The notes under the pieces: generated by a model
Told to the model about the DNA's origin: nothing
The model's input: the letters and a program-made list of their open reading frames with translations, nothing else
Database searches by the model: none
Program-made: the position numbers and the translations under genes
NCBI GenBank assembly: GCA_049611965.1
Contig: JBMZBC010000041.1
Span: 1 to 9,202, forward strand
DNA length: 9,202 bases
Reading direction: 5' to 3'
Source of the DNA: UBA10364 sp049611965
Lineage (GTDB): Bacteria; Bacteroidota; Bacteroidia; Flavobacteriales; Schleiferiaceae
Shown: piece after piece, positions 1 to 6,406 of the stretch
How the letters are laid out: each line of letters starts with the position of its first letter
How positions within the stretch are numbered: position 1 is the stretch's first letter

Positions 1-605
1 AATTCAACAAAGTCTCCGCTTGCGCTGCTGCGTCCATTGCTCCCCACTCTGCGGCGCTGAAGTTCAATTCTTCCGTCTGTGCGGCATTCAAGCCTTCGGT
101 GCCTCGAGTAGCAAAATGTGCTATAAGCGTATCAATATGACGGCTCTTGCCTTCGTTGTGGTCGTACCACGCATCAAAGAGTTGGATGAAGATCCACTGG
201 GTCCATTTATAATAGGAGGAATCTGTGGTTTTGAATTCGCGTGACCAGTCCAAGCCGAAACCAATATTATCGAGCTGTTNNNNNNNNNNGTGCGGTATTT
301 ATTTCCGTCGTTTTCTCAGGGTGTTGACCCGTTTGGATGGCATATTGTTCTGCAGGCAATCCAAAAGCATCATAGCCCATCGGGTGCAGGACGTTAAAGC
401 CCTTTTGCTTCTTGTAACGACCATAAATATCAGAGGCGATGTAGCCCAGCGGGTGACCTACGTGCAGACCCGCACCCGATGGATACGGGAACATGTCCAA
501 AACATAGAATTTTGGCTTGTCCTGTGAATTTGATGCATGGTAGGTGCCTTCAGCAGCCCATTTGCCCTGCCATTTCTTGTCAATTTCCTGATGATTGTAC
601 TCCAT
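1..605 (-). CDS. leuS: Leucyl-tRNA synthetase, N-terminal part (runs off window, contains assembly gap)
   Basis: Class I aminoacyl-tRNA synthetase that charges tRNA-Leu with leucine in the cytoplasm. From the ATG at 605 to 603 the protein begins MEYNHQEIDKKWQGKW. The FYVLDMFPYPSGAGLHVGHP stretch carries the HIGH-class ATP site as HVGH at residues 48-51, followed by GYDAFGLPAEQYAIQTG (residues 77-93), typical of LeuRS. After the gap at 280-289 the chain resumes at 277 as QLDNIGFGLDWSREFK and continues to base 1 through YYKWTQWIFIQLFD. About 200 residues are visible, of a family that is usually above 800. An upstream in-frame ATG exists at 686, but residues before MEYNHQ do not look like LeuRS, so I chose 605. 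The frame after the gap is shifted by one base relative to the frame before it, which I attribute to the placeholder gap length and not to a real frameshift. No Shine-Dalgarno is visible. The gene is divergent from ftsX. Confidence 0.96.
280..289. other. Assembly gap (10 N) inside leuS
   Basis: Ten undetermined bases. On the minus strand the frame entering the gap ends ...EINTA plus one C at 290, and the frame leaving it begins with AA at 279-278, then CAG CTC GAT. LeuRS proteins have R-Y-R-E-Q at this point. C + GN, TAY, CGN, G + AA needs exactly nine missing bases, so the run of ten N looks like a fixed-size placeholder that is one base too long. The RYRE assignment is inferred from the family. 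Confidence 0.9.
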
Positions 606-675
606 GTCGTTAAAGAAGTGTTGAACACGCGCGAAATTAGTGAATGATGGGGCAGGAATTACTATTTTCGCTTCA

Positions 676-1554
676 ATGAGTTCCAAAGAGCAAAAATTTA
701 CCGCCTCTCGAGTGCGTTCTTCCTACCTCAGTGTAGTAGTGTCCATGACCCTCGTCCTATTTGTTTTGGGCCTTTTAGGCACTTTAGTGTTGAGCGCCAG
801 TGACTTATCGAAAGCGGTACGCGAGAATTTCACGTTTACCTTGGTCTTGGAGGAGTCCATTCCCGAGGCAGATTTGAAGACATTATTGAAAACGCAACAA
901 TTGGCACCGTACGCGAAAAGTGCGCGGTTGGTGACCAAAGAAGCGGCTGCGGAGAGTCTTGAGGCCGCATTAGGAGAGGATTTCGTTGATTTTCTTGGGT
1001 ACAACCCATTGAGTAATACCATTGATATCAATCTGCAAGCCAATGTGGTTGCAGCGGGTGATCTAGACGCACTCAAAGCGCAGATGATGGAAGAAGAATA
1101 CGTCAAAGATGTATTGTACGACCGCGATTTAGTGGCCTTGGTCAACGACAATATTGAGAAGATTTCATTCGTCCTTCTTGGAGCGTCAGCCGTTCTTTTG
1201 GCGATCGCCTTGGCTTTGATCAACAGTAGCATTCGACTCACTATTTATTCCAAAAGATTTTTGCTTAAAACGATGCAACTCGTTGGCGCTACAAGCACAT
1301 TCATTCGTCGACCGTACATTATGAATGCCTTAATACTTGGCACAATTAGCACGGCGCTTTCGTTGGGCTTATTGGCCGGTGCGGGCTACCTTAGTGCAGC
1401 ATACTTCCCTGGATTGGAGCAACTCTTTGCCGTGGAAGTGCTCGTTTATGTCGGCGCAGCTTTATTGGCAATAGGCCTTGTTGTTCCTGGAGTGAGCACA
1501 GCTTTTGCCATTCGCAGATATTTAAAATTGAGAACAAACGAATTATACTTTTAA
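676..1554 (+). CDS. ftsX: Cell division ABC-transporter-like permease FtsX
   Basis: Integral inner-membrane partner of the ATPase FtsE. In other bacteria FtsEX sits at the divisome and relays ATP hydrolysis to peptidoglycan hydrolases. The 292-residue protein has the expected topology: short cytoplasmic N-terminus, membrane segment about 18-41, a periplasmic domain about 45-160, then three membrane segments about 164-184, 217-241 and 254-275. The motif KTMQLVGATSTFIRRPYIMN (residues 198-217) before the third segment is characteristic of FtsX. I start at 676 (MSSKEQKFTASRVRSSYLSV), which matches the usual Bacteroidota N-terminus; an in-frame ATG at 640 would add 12 unlikely residues and eat into the 70-bp divergent spacer to leuS. 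It is the first gene of a close-packed cluster, one base before the next gene. No ftsE is in view, and the two genes are often unlinked in Bacteroidota. Confidence 0.94.
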   Translation: MSSKEQKFTASRVRSSYLSVVVSMTLVLFVLGLLGTLVLSASDLSKAVRENFTFTLVLEESIPEADLKTLLKTQQLAPYAKSARLVTKEAAAESLEAALGEDFVDFLGYNPLSNTIDINLQANVVAAGDLDALKAQMMEEEYVKDVLYDRDLVALVNDNIEKISFVLLGASAVLLAIALALINSSIRLTIYSKRFLLKTMQLVGATSTFIRRPYIMNALILGTISTALSLGLLAGAGYLSAAYFPGLEQLFAVEVLVYVGAALLAIGLVVPGVSTAFAIRRYLKLRTNELYF

Positions 1555-1555
1555 G

Positions 1556-1789
1556 ATGGATAACAAAGAAACTTTCCTTTTTGACCGCCGTAAGTACACG
1601 GTTTTGATTGCAGGACTCATTATGTTGGCCGTAGGCTTTGGTTTAATGCTCGGCGGTGGTTCTGAGAACCCGGCAGAGTTTAATCCAGAGATTTTTGGTG
1701 CCCAACGTGTGGGTATTGCACCTTGGTTCCTATTCATTGGTTTGCTTTTGCCGATTGTGGCCATCATGATGCCTAAGAAAGACGCTTAA
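1556..1789 (+). CDS. Small two-segment membrane protein, DUF3098 type
   Basis: A 77-residue protein with a charged N-terminus (MDNKETFLFDRRKYTVLIAG), a first membrane segment about 15-34, a short loop rich in small and acidic residues (GGGSENPAEFNPEIFGAQRV), a second segment about 53-72 and a PKKDA tail. Sequence and position between ftsX and uppP fit the DUF3098 family, which is of unknown function and largely restricted to Bacteroidota. The ATG lies one base after the ftsX stop, so translational coupling is likely. The neighbours suggest a role at the cell envelope or division site, but this is only inference from context. Confidence 0.88.
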   Translation: MDNKETFLFDRRKYTVLIAGLIMLAVGFGLMLGGGSENPAEFNPEIFGAQRVGIAPWFLFIGLLLPIVAIMMPKKDA

Positions 1790-1800
1790 ATTCGTCACTA

Positions 1801-2601
1801 ATGACACCGATCCAAGCCTTGTTTTTAGGTCTTATCCAAGGCCTCACTGAATTCTTACCGGTAAGCTCATCCGGTCACCTCGAAATTGGCAAAGCCTTGT
1901 TTGGCTTAGACCTTTCCGGTAAAGAAAGTCTCACCTTCGACGTTGTAGTGCATGCCGGTACAGCGCTCAGCACGATTGTTGTATTCCGCAAAGACATTGG
2001 TAAAATCATCAACGGATTACTGAAGTTTTCTTGGAATGACGAGACAAAATTTGCGCTCTTTATTCTGGTTTCTATGGTGCCTGCAGGTATCATAGGATTG
2101 GCTTTTGAGGAACAGATAAGTGCTTTATTTGAAGGCCAGCTCTTGCTCATTGGGGCGACATTGACCATTACGGGTTTGCTGCTCTTCATGGCAGATCGCG
2201 CACGAGACACCAACAAAGAACTCAACTGGGTCGATGCTTTAATCGTCGGTCTGGCTCAAGCAGTAGCCATTTTGCCGGGTATTTCGCGCAGTGGCTCGAC
2301 CATTGCAACTTCCGTGATTTTAGGAATAGACCGCGCAAAGGCCGCTAGGTTCTCTTTCCTAATGGTGTTGCCTATCATTCTAGGTAAGGCCTTGCTCGAT
2401 GCCAAGGACATCGTCTCCGGAGAAGCGATGGGCACAGAGGTGGGCGCATTCCCACTTGTACTTGGACTGTTGGCTGCATTCTTCAGCGGAATAGTAGCTT
2501 GTAACTGGATGATTGCCTTGGTAAAACGCAGTCAACTGAAGTATTTCTCCTTCTACTGTTTTGCAGTAGCACTCATCGTTTTGGTGAGCCAATTCTTCTA
2601 G
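1801..2601 (+). CDS. uppP: Undecaprenyl-diphosphate phosphatase (BacA/UppP family)
   Basis: Membrane enzyme that removes a phosphate from undecaprenyl diphosphate, regenerating the lipid carrier for peptidoglycan and other polymers; extra copies give bacitracin resistance. The 266-residue length is normal. Both family signatures are intact: QGLTEFLPVSSSGH at residues 13-26, including E17 and the SSSGH segment, and PGISRSGST at 159-167 with the catalytic-region arginine R163. The rest is a series of hydrophobic helices ending in LIVLVSQFF. The ATG at 1801 follows the preceding stop by 11 bases and gives the standard N-terminus MTPIQALFLGLIQGLTEF. It sits in the ftsX to truB cluster and is probably co-transcribed with it. 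Confidence 0.97.
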   Translation: MTPIQALFLGLIQGLTEFLPVSSSGHLEIGKALFGLDLSGKESLTFDVVVHAGTALSTIVVFRKDIGKIINGLLKFSWNDETKFALFILVSMVPAGIIGLAFEEQISALFEGQLLLIGATLTITGLLLFMADRARDTNKELNWVDALIVGLAQAVAILPGISRSGSTIATSVILGIDRAKAARFSFLMVLPIILGKALLDAKDIVSGEAMGTEVGAFPLVLGLLAAFFSGIVACNWMIALVKRSQLKYFSFYCFAVALIVLVSQFF

Positions 2602-2610
2602 TATTCCCCA

Positions 2611-3312
2611 ATGACAGCGGATGAAATCAAAGCGGGCCAAGTACTCTTGGTGGATAAACCTCTGGAGTGGACCAGTTTTCAGGCCGTTGCGAAGATTCGA
2701 TACACCCTTCAAAAAGAATTGGGTTTAAAAAAACTTAAAGTTGGCCATGCCGGTACTTTAGATCCGCTGGCCACTGGACTATTGATTATTTGCGTAGGGA
2801 AGAAGACCAAGGAAATAAGCGCGTACATGGGGCAACGCAAAGAGTATGTAGCAGAAATCACTTTTGGTGGCACGACGCCTTCCTATGATTTAGAAAGTGA
2901 GATAGACGCCACATTCCCTACAGCTCATATTGATCGGGCAGCCATTGAAGCTGTTCTTCCTCAGTTTACTGGCGACATCCAGCAGTATCCACCTATATTT
3001 TCAGCCATTAAGCAGGGCGGTGTTCGTATCTACGAGAAAGCGCGTGCCGGAGAAGAGGTTATTGTTGAACCTCGTAGCATCACTATCCATGAATTAGAAA
3101 TCTTGTCTTTTGAAAACAACGTCCTCGCTATTCGGGTACTTTGTGGCAAAGGAACCTACATCCGCTCTTTAGCACACGATCTTGGCAAGGCCCTTAATTC
3201 AGGTGCGCATCTCAGCGGGTTGCGTCGAACAAAAATCGGGTCTTTCGAGGCCGATGGCGCGAAAGACCCGATACAATGGTCTGAATATTTTAAAGAATTC
3301 CTCGAGCGTTAA
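2611..3312 (+). CDS. truB: tRNA pseudouridine(55) synthase TruB
   Basis: Converts U55 in the T-loop of tRNAs to pseudouridine. The 233-residue protein carries VDKPLEWTSFQAV near the start, the catalytic motif KVGHAGTLDPLATG with catalytic aspartate D51, the YPPIFSAIK segment, and CGKGTYIRSLAHDLG towards the C-terminus. The length is slightly short but typical of Bacteroidota copies that lack a large PUA domain. It is the last gene of the cluster, starting 9 bases after uppP. Its TAA (3310-3312) overlaps the stop of the convergent minus-strand gene. Codons for about residues 209-221 form half of a perfect inverted repeat that serves the opposite strand as a terminator (3231-3272). Confidence 0.97.
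   Translation: MTADEIKAGQVLLVDKPLEWTSFQAVAKIRYTLQKELGLKKLKVGHAGTLDPLATGLLIICVGKKTKEISAYMGQRKEYVAEITFGGTTPSYDLESEIDATFPTAHIDRAAIEAVLPQFTGDIQQYPPIFSAIKQGGVRIYEKARAGEEVIVEPRSITIHELEILSFENNVLAIRVLCGKGTYIRSLAHDLGKALNSGAHLSGLRRTKIGSFEADGAKDPIQWSEYFKEFLER
3231..3272 (-). terminator. Intrinsic terminator of the minus-strand gene, embedded in truB
   Basis: Read on the minus strand, the 13-base arm ATCGGGTCTTTCG (3272 to 3260) is followed by a 12-base loop (3259 to 3248), then the exact complement CGAAAGACCCGAT (3247 to 3235), and a run of five T (3235 to 3231). This is a textbook hairpin plus U-tract. It begins 37 bases beyond the stop of the minus-strand gene ending at 3309. On the plus strand the same hairpin is followed by ACAATGG with no T-run, so it should act only for minus-strand transcription. 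It lies wholly within the truB coding sequence. Confidence 0.88.
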
Positions 3313-4031
3313 TCGAGGTATTTACTCTTCCAAAGATTTGCATTGAAATTCTTCATGCGGCTGAAGCCGTAAAGGGCTGTCATTGCCCCTGTCGAGAATA
3401 TCATCCAGAAGAAGAAAATCACGCGAATGTGTAAAATGGTGCCTGTATCCTTCGGTCCTCTCATCAGGTTCTCTGGGAACAGCAACGCCACTGCCAAGCA
3501 AAAAATGAAGACGGTCTTCATTAAGCTTTCGAAATCTCTAAAAGGATATACCAAAGCCTTGCGCAAAGGGTGTAAGTCGTTCCCCCATTGAGCCAAGAGG
3601 TAGTGGTATCCACCGCCCATTGGAACGAACAACAACGGGTCTTTGTCTTTTTCTGCGAGTTTGAACATGCCTGCAGGAGCAATCATTTTGAAACCAGTGA
3701 TTTCGCGCTCCTGTGCCTTCTCAAAGGCCTTAATTGCATCTAGCGCCTCAGCAGGAAACGTACCGTTGAAATGCTTTGAGTCTAGAAAACGCAAGCGATA
3801 ATCCACACAAAGCTTTTTGATGTCTTCGATGTGGTAAATGCGCGATGCTTCGAGTGCATCGAAATTTAGTGTTTCACTGTTTCCCTCAGAGGTAAATAGG
3901 TTGCCTAGGATGCGTTCGCCTTCTGTGGGTTGTGAAAGCAGTGCCTCGAAACCCGCAAGGACTTCAGCGTTTGTAGGTTGTGTGTTGTTTGAACGAATGC
4001 CGTTCAATTGGTCAAGAAGATTAATTCCCAT
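3309..4031 (-). CDS. Unrecognised protein with two C-terminal membrane segments
   Basis: I do not recognise this 240-residue protein. The N-terminal part of about 165 residues is soluble, charged and mostly helical in character (MGINLLDQLNGIRSNNTQPT; YHIEDIKKLCVDYRLRFLDS). A middle segment, ITGFKMIAPAGMFKLAEKDK, then LLFVPMGGGYHYLLAQWGND (residues 133-152), looks like a structured domain. Two hydrophobic stretches follow at about 171-186 and 203-222, with a basic tail NLWKSKYLD. There is no signal peptide, so a cytoplasmic N-domain anchored by a C-terminal helical pair is likely. ATG at 4031 is the first in-frame start. The gene is monocistronic on its strand, has its own terminator inside truB, and shares the TTAA at 3309-3312 with the truB stop. 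Codon use looks like that of its neighbours, and the clean long frame and terminator support a real gene. Confidence 0.85.
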   Translation of the reverse strand: MGINLLDQLNGIRSNNTQPTNAEVLAGFEALLSQPTEGERILGNLFTSEGNSETLNFDALEASRIYHIEDIKKLCVDYRLRFLDSKHFNGTFPAEALDAIKAFEKAQEREITGFKMIAPAGMFKLAEKDKDPLLFVPMGGGYHYLLAQWGNDLHPLRKALVYPFRDFESLMKTVFIFCLAVALLFPENLMRGPKDTGTILHIRVIFFFWMIFSTGAMTALYGFSRMKNFNANLWKSKYLD

Positions 4032-4080
4032 GCTCTAGTTAGTTGCTGTCTATTCGGGAACTCATGGCGCTTAGATTTAA

Positions 4081-4111
4081 CAAAGTTCGCAAATGCATTG
4101 TTCAATGTCAA
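4081..4111 (-). promoter_or_regulatory. Possible promoter for the unrecognised minus-strand gene
   Basis: On the minus strand TTG (4111 to 4109) is followed after 20 bases by GAACTTTG (4088 to 4081), which matches the Bacteroidota -7 consensus TAnnTTTG except at the first base. This would give a leader of about 40-45 bases before the ATG at 4031. An alternative is TGCATTTG (4097 to 4090) with TTG at 4123 to 4121, 23 bases away. Neither is perfect. Confidence 0.3.
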
Positions 4112-4116
4112 TTGGT

Positions 4117-4134
4117 TTGTCAAAAACTTGACAA
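4117..4134. promoter_or_regulatory. 18-bp palindrome, candidate operator over the queA promoter
   Basis: TTGTCAA, then AAAC, then TTGACAA: a perfect 7-bp inverted repeat with a 4-base centre. The right arm contains the TTG (4128-4130) that serves as the -33 element of the queA promoter. Extra half-site-like copies lie nearby: TGTCAA at 4106-4111 and TGTCGA at 4141-4146. The symmetry and position fit a dimeric repressor site, but no regulator gene is in view and the repeat could also be chance in an AT-rich spacer. Confidence 0.45.
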
Positions 4135-4159
4135 GGGGGGTGTCGAAATCGTACCTTTG
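4128..4159 (+). promoter_or_regulatory. Bacteroidota-type promoter for queA
   Basis: TTG at 4128-4130, a 21-base spacer, and TACCTTTG at 4152-4159. The second box is a perfect match to the TAnnTTTG element recognised by the Bacteroidota primary sigma factor, and the spacing is within the reported 17-23 range. Transcription should start near 4164-4167, giving a leader of about 30 bases before queA. That leader is too short for a preQ1 riboswitch. Confidence 0.78.
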
Positions 4160-4196
4160 TATTCTTATTAATTCAAAATTTCAAAGCCCGTAAGCT

Positions 4197-5252
4197 ATGA
4201 AAATGAAACTTTCTCACTTCGCGTATGAGCTCCCAAAGGAACTGATCGCGCAGGAACCAACCTTGCACAGAGACGACAGCAGGTTGATGGTAGTCCACAA
4301 GGACACCGGCGAAATCGAACACAAGCACTTCCACCAATTAATCGATTATTTCGACGACGGTGATGTCATGGTGCTCAACAATACAAAGGTTTTTCCTGCC
4401 CGAATGTGGGGGAACAAGGAGAAGACTGGTGCGCGTATTGAGGTGTTCTTGCTACGTGAATTGAATGCCGATAGCCGTCTATGGGATGTTCTTGTTGATC
4501 CTGCGAGAAAGATTCGTATTGGGAATAAACTCTATTTCGGTGAGGACGATTCGTTGGTTGCTGAGGTTATTGACAATACCACTTCACGCGGACGTACACT
4601 GCGTTTCTTGTTTGACGGTTCTTACGAGGAATTCCGTGCGAAATTGACGGAGATGGGTGAAACACCGCTACCGAAATATATTGATCGTGAGCCTACCATC
4701 GACGACGCTGAGCGTTACCAAACCATCTTTGCAAAAGAAGAAGGCGCTGTAGCCGCTCCTGTTGCAGGTTTGCACTTCTCAAAACATTTGATGAAGCGTT
4801 TGGAGATTAAGGGAGTTCACTTGCCAGAATTGACACACCACGTAGGTCTTGGAACGTTCCGCCCTGTCGAGGTTGAAGATTTGAGCAAGCATAAAATGGA
4901 CAGTGAGCAGTTCATCATGCCTCAATCTACTGCTGACGTAGTAAATGAAGCACTAGCAAATAAGCGTCGTGTGTGTGCCATTGGTACCACCACAGTGAGA
5001 ACCTTGGAAAGTTCGCTGACTACAGGTGGACGTGTCACTGAGACGGAAGGTTGGACCAACAAGTTCATCTTCCCGCCGTATGAAGTAAAGATCCCGAACG
5101 CGATGGTAACGAATTTCCATCCTCCAGGTTCGACATTATTGATGATGAACAGTGCAATGTTGGGTCACGACCTTGCGATGCATGCCATCAATGTTGCCAT
5201 CAAAGAGAAGTACCGCTTCCTGGCCTTTGGCGATGCGATGTTGATCATCTAA
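4197..5252 (+). CDS. queA: S-adenosylmethionine:tRNA ribosyltransferase-isomerase QueA
   Basis: Transfers and rearranges the ribosyl part of S-adenosylmethionine onto preQ1 in tRNA anticodons to make epoxyqueuosine, the next-to-last step of queuosine synthesis. The 351-residue protein is full length. Family segments are present in order: the LPKELIAQEP start region, VMVLNNTKVFPAR, EEGAVAAPVAGLHFS, HHVGLGTFRPVEV, AIGTTTVRTLES, VTNFHPPGSTLLMM, and the C-terminal YRFLAFGDAMLI. Two starts are possible, ATG 4197 and ATG 4203 (MKMKLSHF or MKLSHF); homologues usually begin MKLS, so 4203 may be the true one. It is transcribed alone, from the promoter at 4128-4159 to the terminator at 5275-5303. Other queuosine genes are not in view. 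Confidence 0.97.
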   Translation: MKMKLSHFAYELPKELIAQEPTLHRDDSRLMVVHKDTGEIEHKHFHQLIDYFDDGDVMVLNNTKVFPARMWGNKEKTGARIEVFLLRELNADSRLWDVLVDPARKIRIGNKLYFGEDDSLVAEVIDNTTSRGRTLRFLFDGSYEEFRAKLTEMGETPLPKYIDREPTIDDAERYQTIFAKEEGAVAAPVAGLHFSKHLMKRLEIKGVHLPELTHHVGLGTFRPVEVEDLSKHKMDSEQFIMPQSTADVVNEALANKRRVCAIGTTTVRTLESSLTTGGRVTETEGWTNKFIFPPYEVKIPNAMVTNFHPPGSTLLMMNSAMLGHDLAMHAINVAIKEKYRFLAFGDAMLII

Positions 5253-5274
5253 TCCACTAAGATTCTATAATGAG

Positions 5275-5303
5275 AAGCCCTGCCAGTTTTGGTGGGGCTT
5301 TTT
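5275..5303 (+). terminator. Intrinsic terminator of queA
   Basis: AAGCCCTGCCA (5275-5285), loop GTTT, then TGGTGGGGCTT (5290-5300) pair over 11 positions with two G-U wobbles, followed by T to 5303. It lies 22 bases after the queA stop. On the minus strand the two wobbles become mismatches and no T-run follows, so it should work mainly for queA. The last T bases are shared with the stop codon of the convergent glycosyltransferase gene (5302-5304). Confidence 0.85.
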
Positions 5304-6378
5304 AGTTGATTCCCTCAAAAGCTTCGAGGTATTCCTGGGCAATTTTGGGCCAATTAAAGTGCGCTTCAATCCTCGCTTGCGCTAGGCTTCCTTGTTCGAT
5401 TTGTACCTCCTTATTAGGAAGGTTTTGAAGCATAGCGGTCAATTCTTCTTCGCTGCTCCACAAGCCGCCTAAGCCACCTAAAACACTTGCATTGAACGGA
5501 TTGCTGTGGGCAAGAACAAAAGCGCCACAGCCCATGGCCTCTAAGAGTGCGGGGTTTGTACCGCCCGCGCTATGTCCGTGCAGGTAAGCCTCACAATGGG
5601 TGCGCAGTGCATTCACTACATCTTTTTCATAGATGGTCCCTGGAAAGACGATATTCTCACACGCCTGATACTTTCTATAGAGTTTCTTTCCATAGGTTGT
5701 AGAGTAATCACCAACAGCGACGAGGGTTTTCCCACTCTCTTTGGCCGATTCTAAAATCTCCCTCACGTGATTATCTGGTTGCACACGACCAATGTGAAGC
5801 ACGAAATCTTCAGTGGGCAGACCTTTGCCCTGAAGAAGCTCAGTATTGGTTGTTGAAACGATTTCAGCACCGTAGGCGATGGTTGTACAAGGCGTCTTGT
5901 ATTTCGTTAGGTAGTCGGCAATCATAGGATTGTCAGCAACTAAAAGTTTTGAACGTTTGGCTGCTCTGCGCTCTGACCATCTCAGGAAAGGTGCGAGGGG
6001 ACCCTTGTATTTCGTCCTTTGATGCTCCAAGCCGTCCATATTAGTGACAGTTTTGTGCTTTGGCCATAGAAAGGACCAAATGCCTGAAGTGGTATAACCT
6101 AGCTGTAAGATGATGTCGTAGTCCTTCTTCTTTGCGTCTAGGATACAACGAAGGTCGTAGATGAATTGGCCCGCTAAACCCAAGGTGTTTTCAGGGTTGA
6201 AAATATGAGTAATCTCAACGCCCTCAAAGTTTTCGAGCGGTTCGGGATGATCGCTTACCGTGTATACTGTGACCTGATGACCGGCACGTACCCACAAGGG
6301 GCAAACACGTTCAGCCATTTCTTCAAACCCGCCATAGCGGTTGGGAATTCCCCGGGATCCAAGTACTGCGATTTTCAC
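5302..6378 (-). CDS. DUF1972 / family 4-like glycosyltransferase
   Basis: A GT-B glycosyltransferase, most likely adding a sugar such as rhamnose or another hexose to a cell-surface polysaccharide from a nucleotide-sugar donor, in the cytoplasm. The N-terminus MKIAVLGSRGIPNRYGGFEE (residues 1-20) is the hallmark of the DUF1972 domain. The C-terminal half has LHIGRVQPDNH (194-204) and the donor-binding motif HGHSAGGTNPALLEAMGCG (267-285), with E280 in the place of the second glutamate of the EX7E motif; the first position is glycine (G272). The total of 358 residues is normal. The start is GTG at 6378; there is no ATG upstream in frame near it, and the family N-terminus begins exactly there. 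It is divergent from radC with a 28-bp spacer and convergent with queA. Acceptor and sugar cannot be told from sequence. Confidence 0.92.
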   Translation of the reverse strand: MKIAVLGSRGIPNRYGGFEEMAERVCPLWVRAGHQVTVYTVSDHPEPLENFEGVEITHIFNPENTLGLAGQFIYDLRCILDAKKKDYDIILQLGYTTSGIWSFLWPKHKTVTNMDGLEHQRTKYKGPLAPFLRWSERRAAKRSKLLVADNPMIADYLTKYKTPCTTIAYGAEIVSTTNTELLQGKGLPTEDFVLHIGRVQPDNHVREILESAKESGKTLVAVGDYSTTYGKKLYRKYQACENIVFPGTIYEKDVVNALRTHCEAYLHGHSAGGTNPALLEAMGCGAFVLAHSNPFNASVLGGLGGLWSSEEELTAMLQNLPNKEVQIEQGSLAQARIEAHFNWPKIAQEYLEAFEGIN

Positions 6379-6406
6379 GGGACTAAATGTAGGATTTTTA
6401 AGGTGG

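Noticed and set aside
20..527. Plus-strand open frames at the left edge
   Set aside because: They are opposite leuS, whose minus-strand translation reads clearly as LeuRS on both sides of the gap.
606..675. Promoter between leuS and ftsX, e.g. TATTTTCG at 663-670
   Set aside because: One mismatch in the -7 box and no TTG at the right distance (nearest at 621-623, too far). It would also place the transcript start on the ftsX ATG. No supported call.
723..1241. 172-codon minus-strand open frame opposite ftsX
   Set aside because: It lies wholly opposite a well-supported ftsX, has no family resemblance and a serine/arginine-rich composition typical of an antisense shadow. The same applies to frames at 1543-1767, 1875-2225, 2380-2712, 6752-7015 and 8067-8523.
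3350..3372. CGGC-TGAA-GCCG mini-hairpin as truB terminator
   Set aside because: Only four base pairs and no T-run after it; it lies within the codons of the minus-strand gene.
4160..4196. preQ1 riboswitch in the queA leader
   Set aside because: The leader is only about 30 bases and AT-rich, without the C-rich loop and A-rich tail hairpin of preQ1 riboswitches.
5275..5303. Bidirectional terminator serving the glycosyltransferase gene too
   Set aside because: On the minus strand two pairs become mismatches and no T-run follows, and the gene's stop codon lies at the edge of the stem. Good evidence exists only for queA.
6345..6360. EcoRI, SmaI and BamHI sites in a row, looking like a cloning-vector polylinker
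   Set aside because: On the minus strand these bases encode GSRGIPN, part of the conserved N-terminal motif of the glycosyltransferase, in frame with family sequence on both sides. It is a coincidence of codon choice, not vector contamination.
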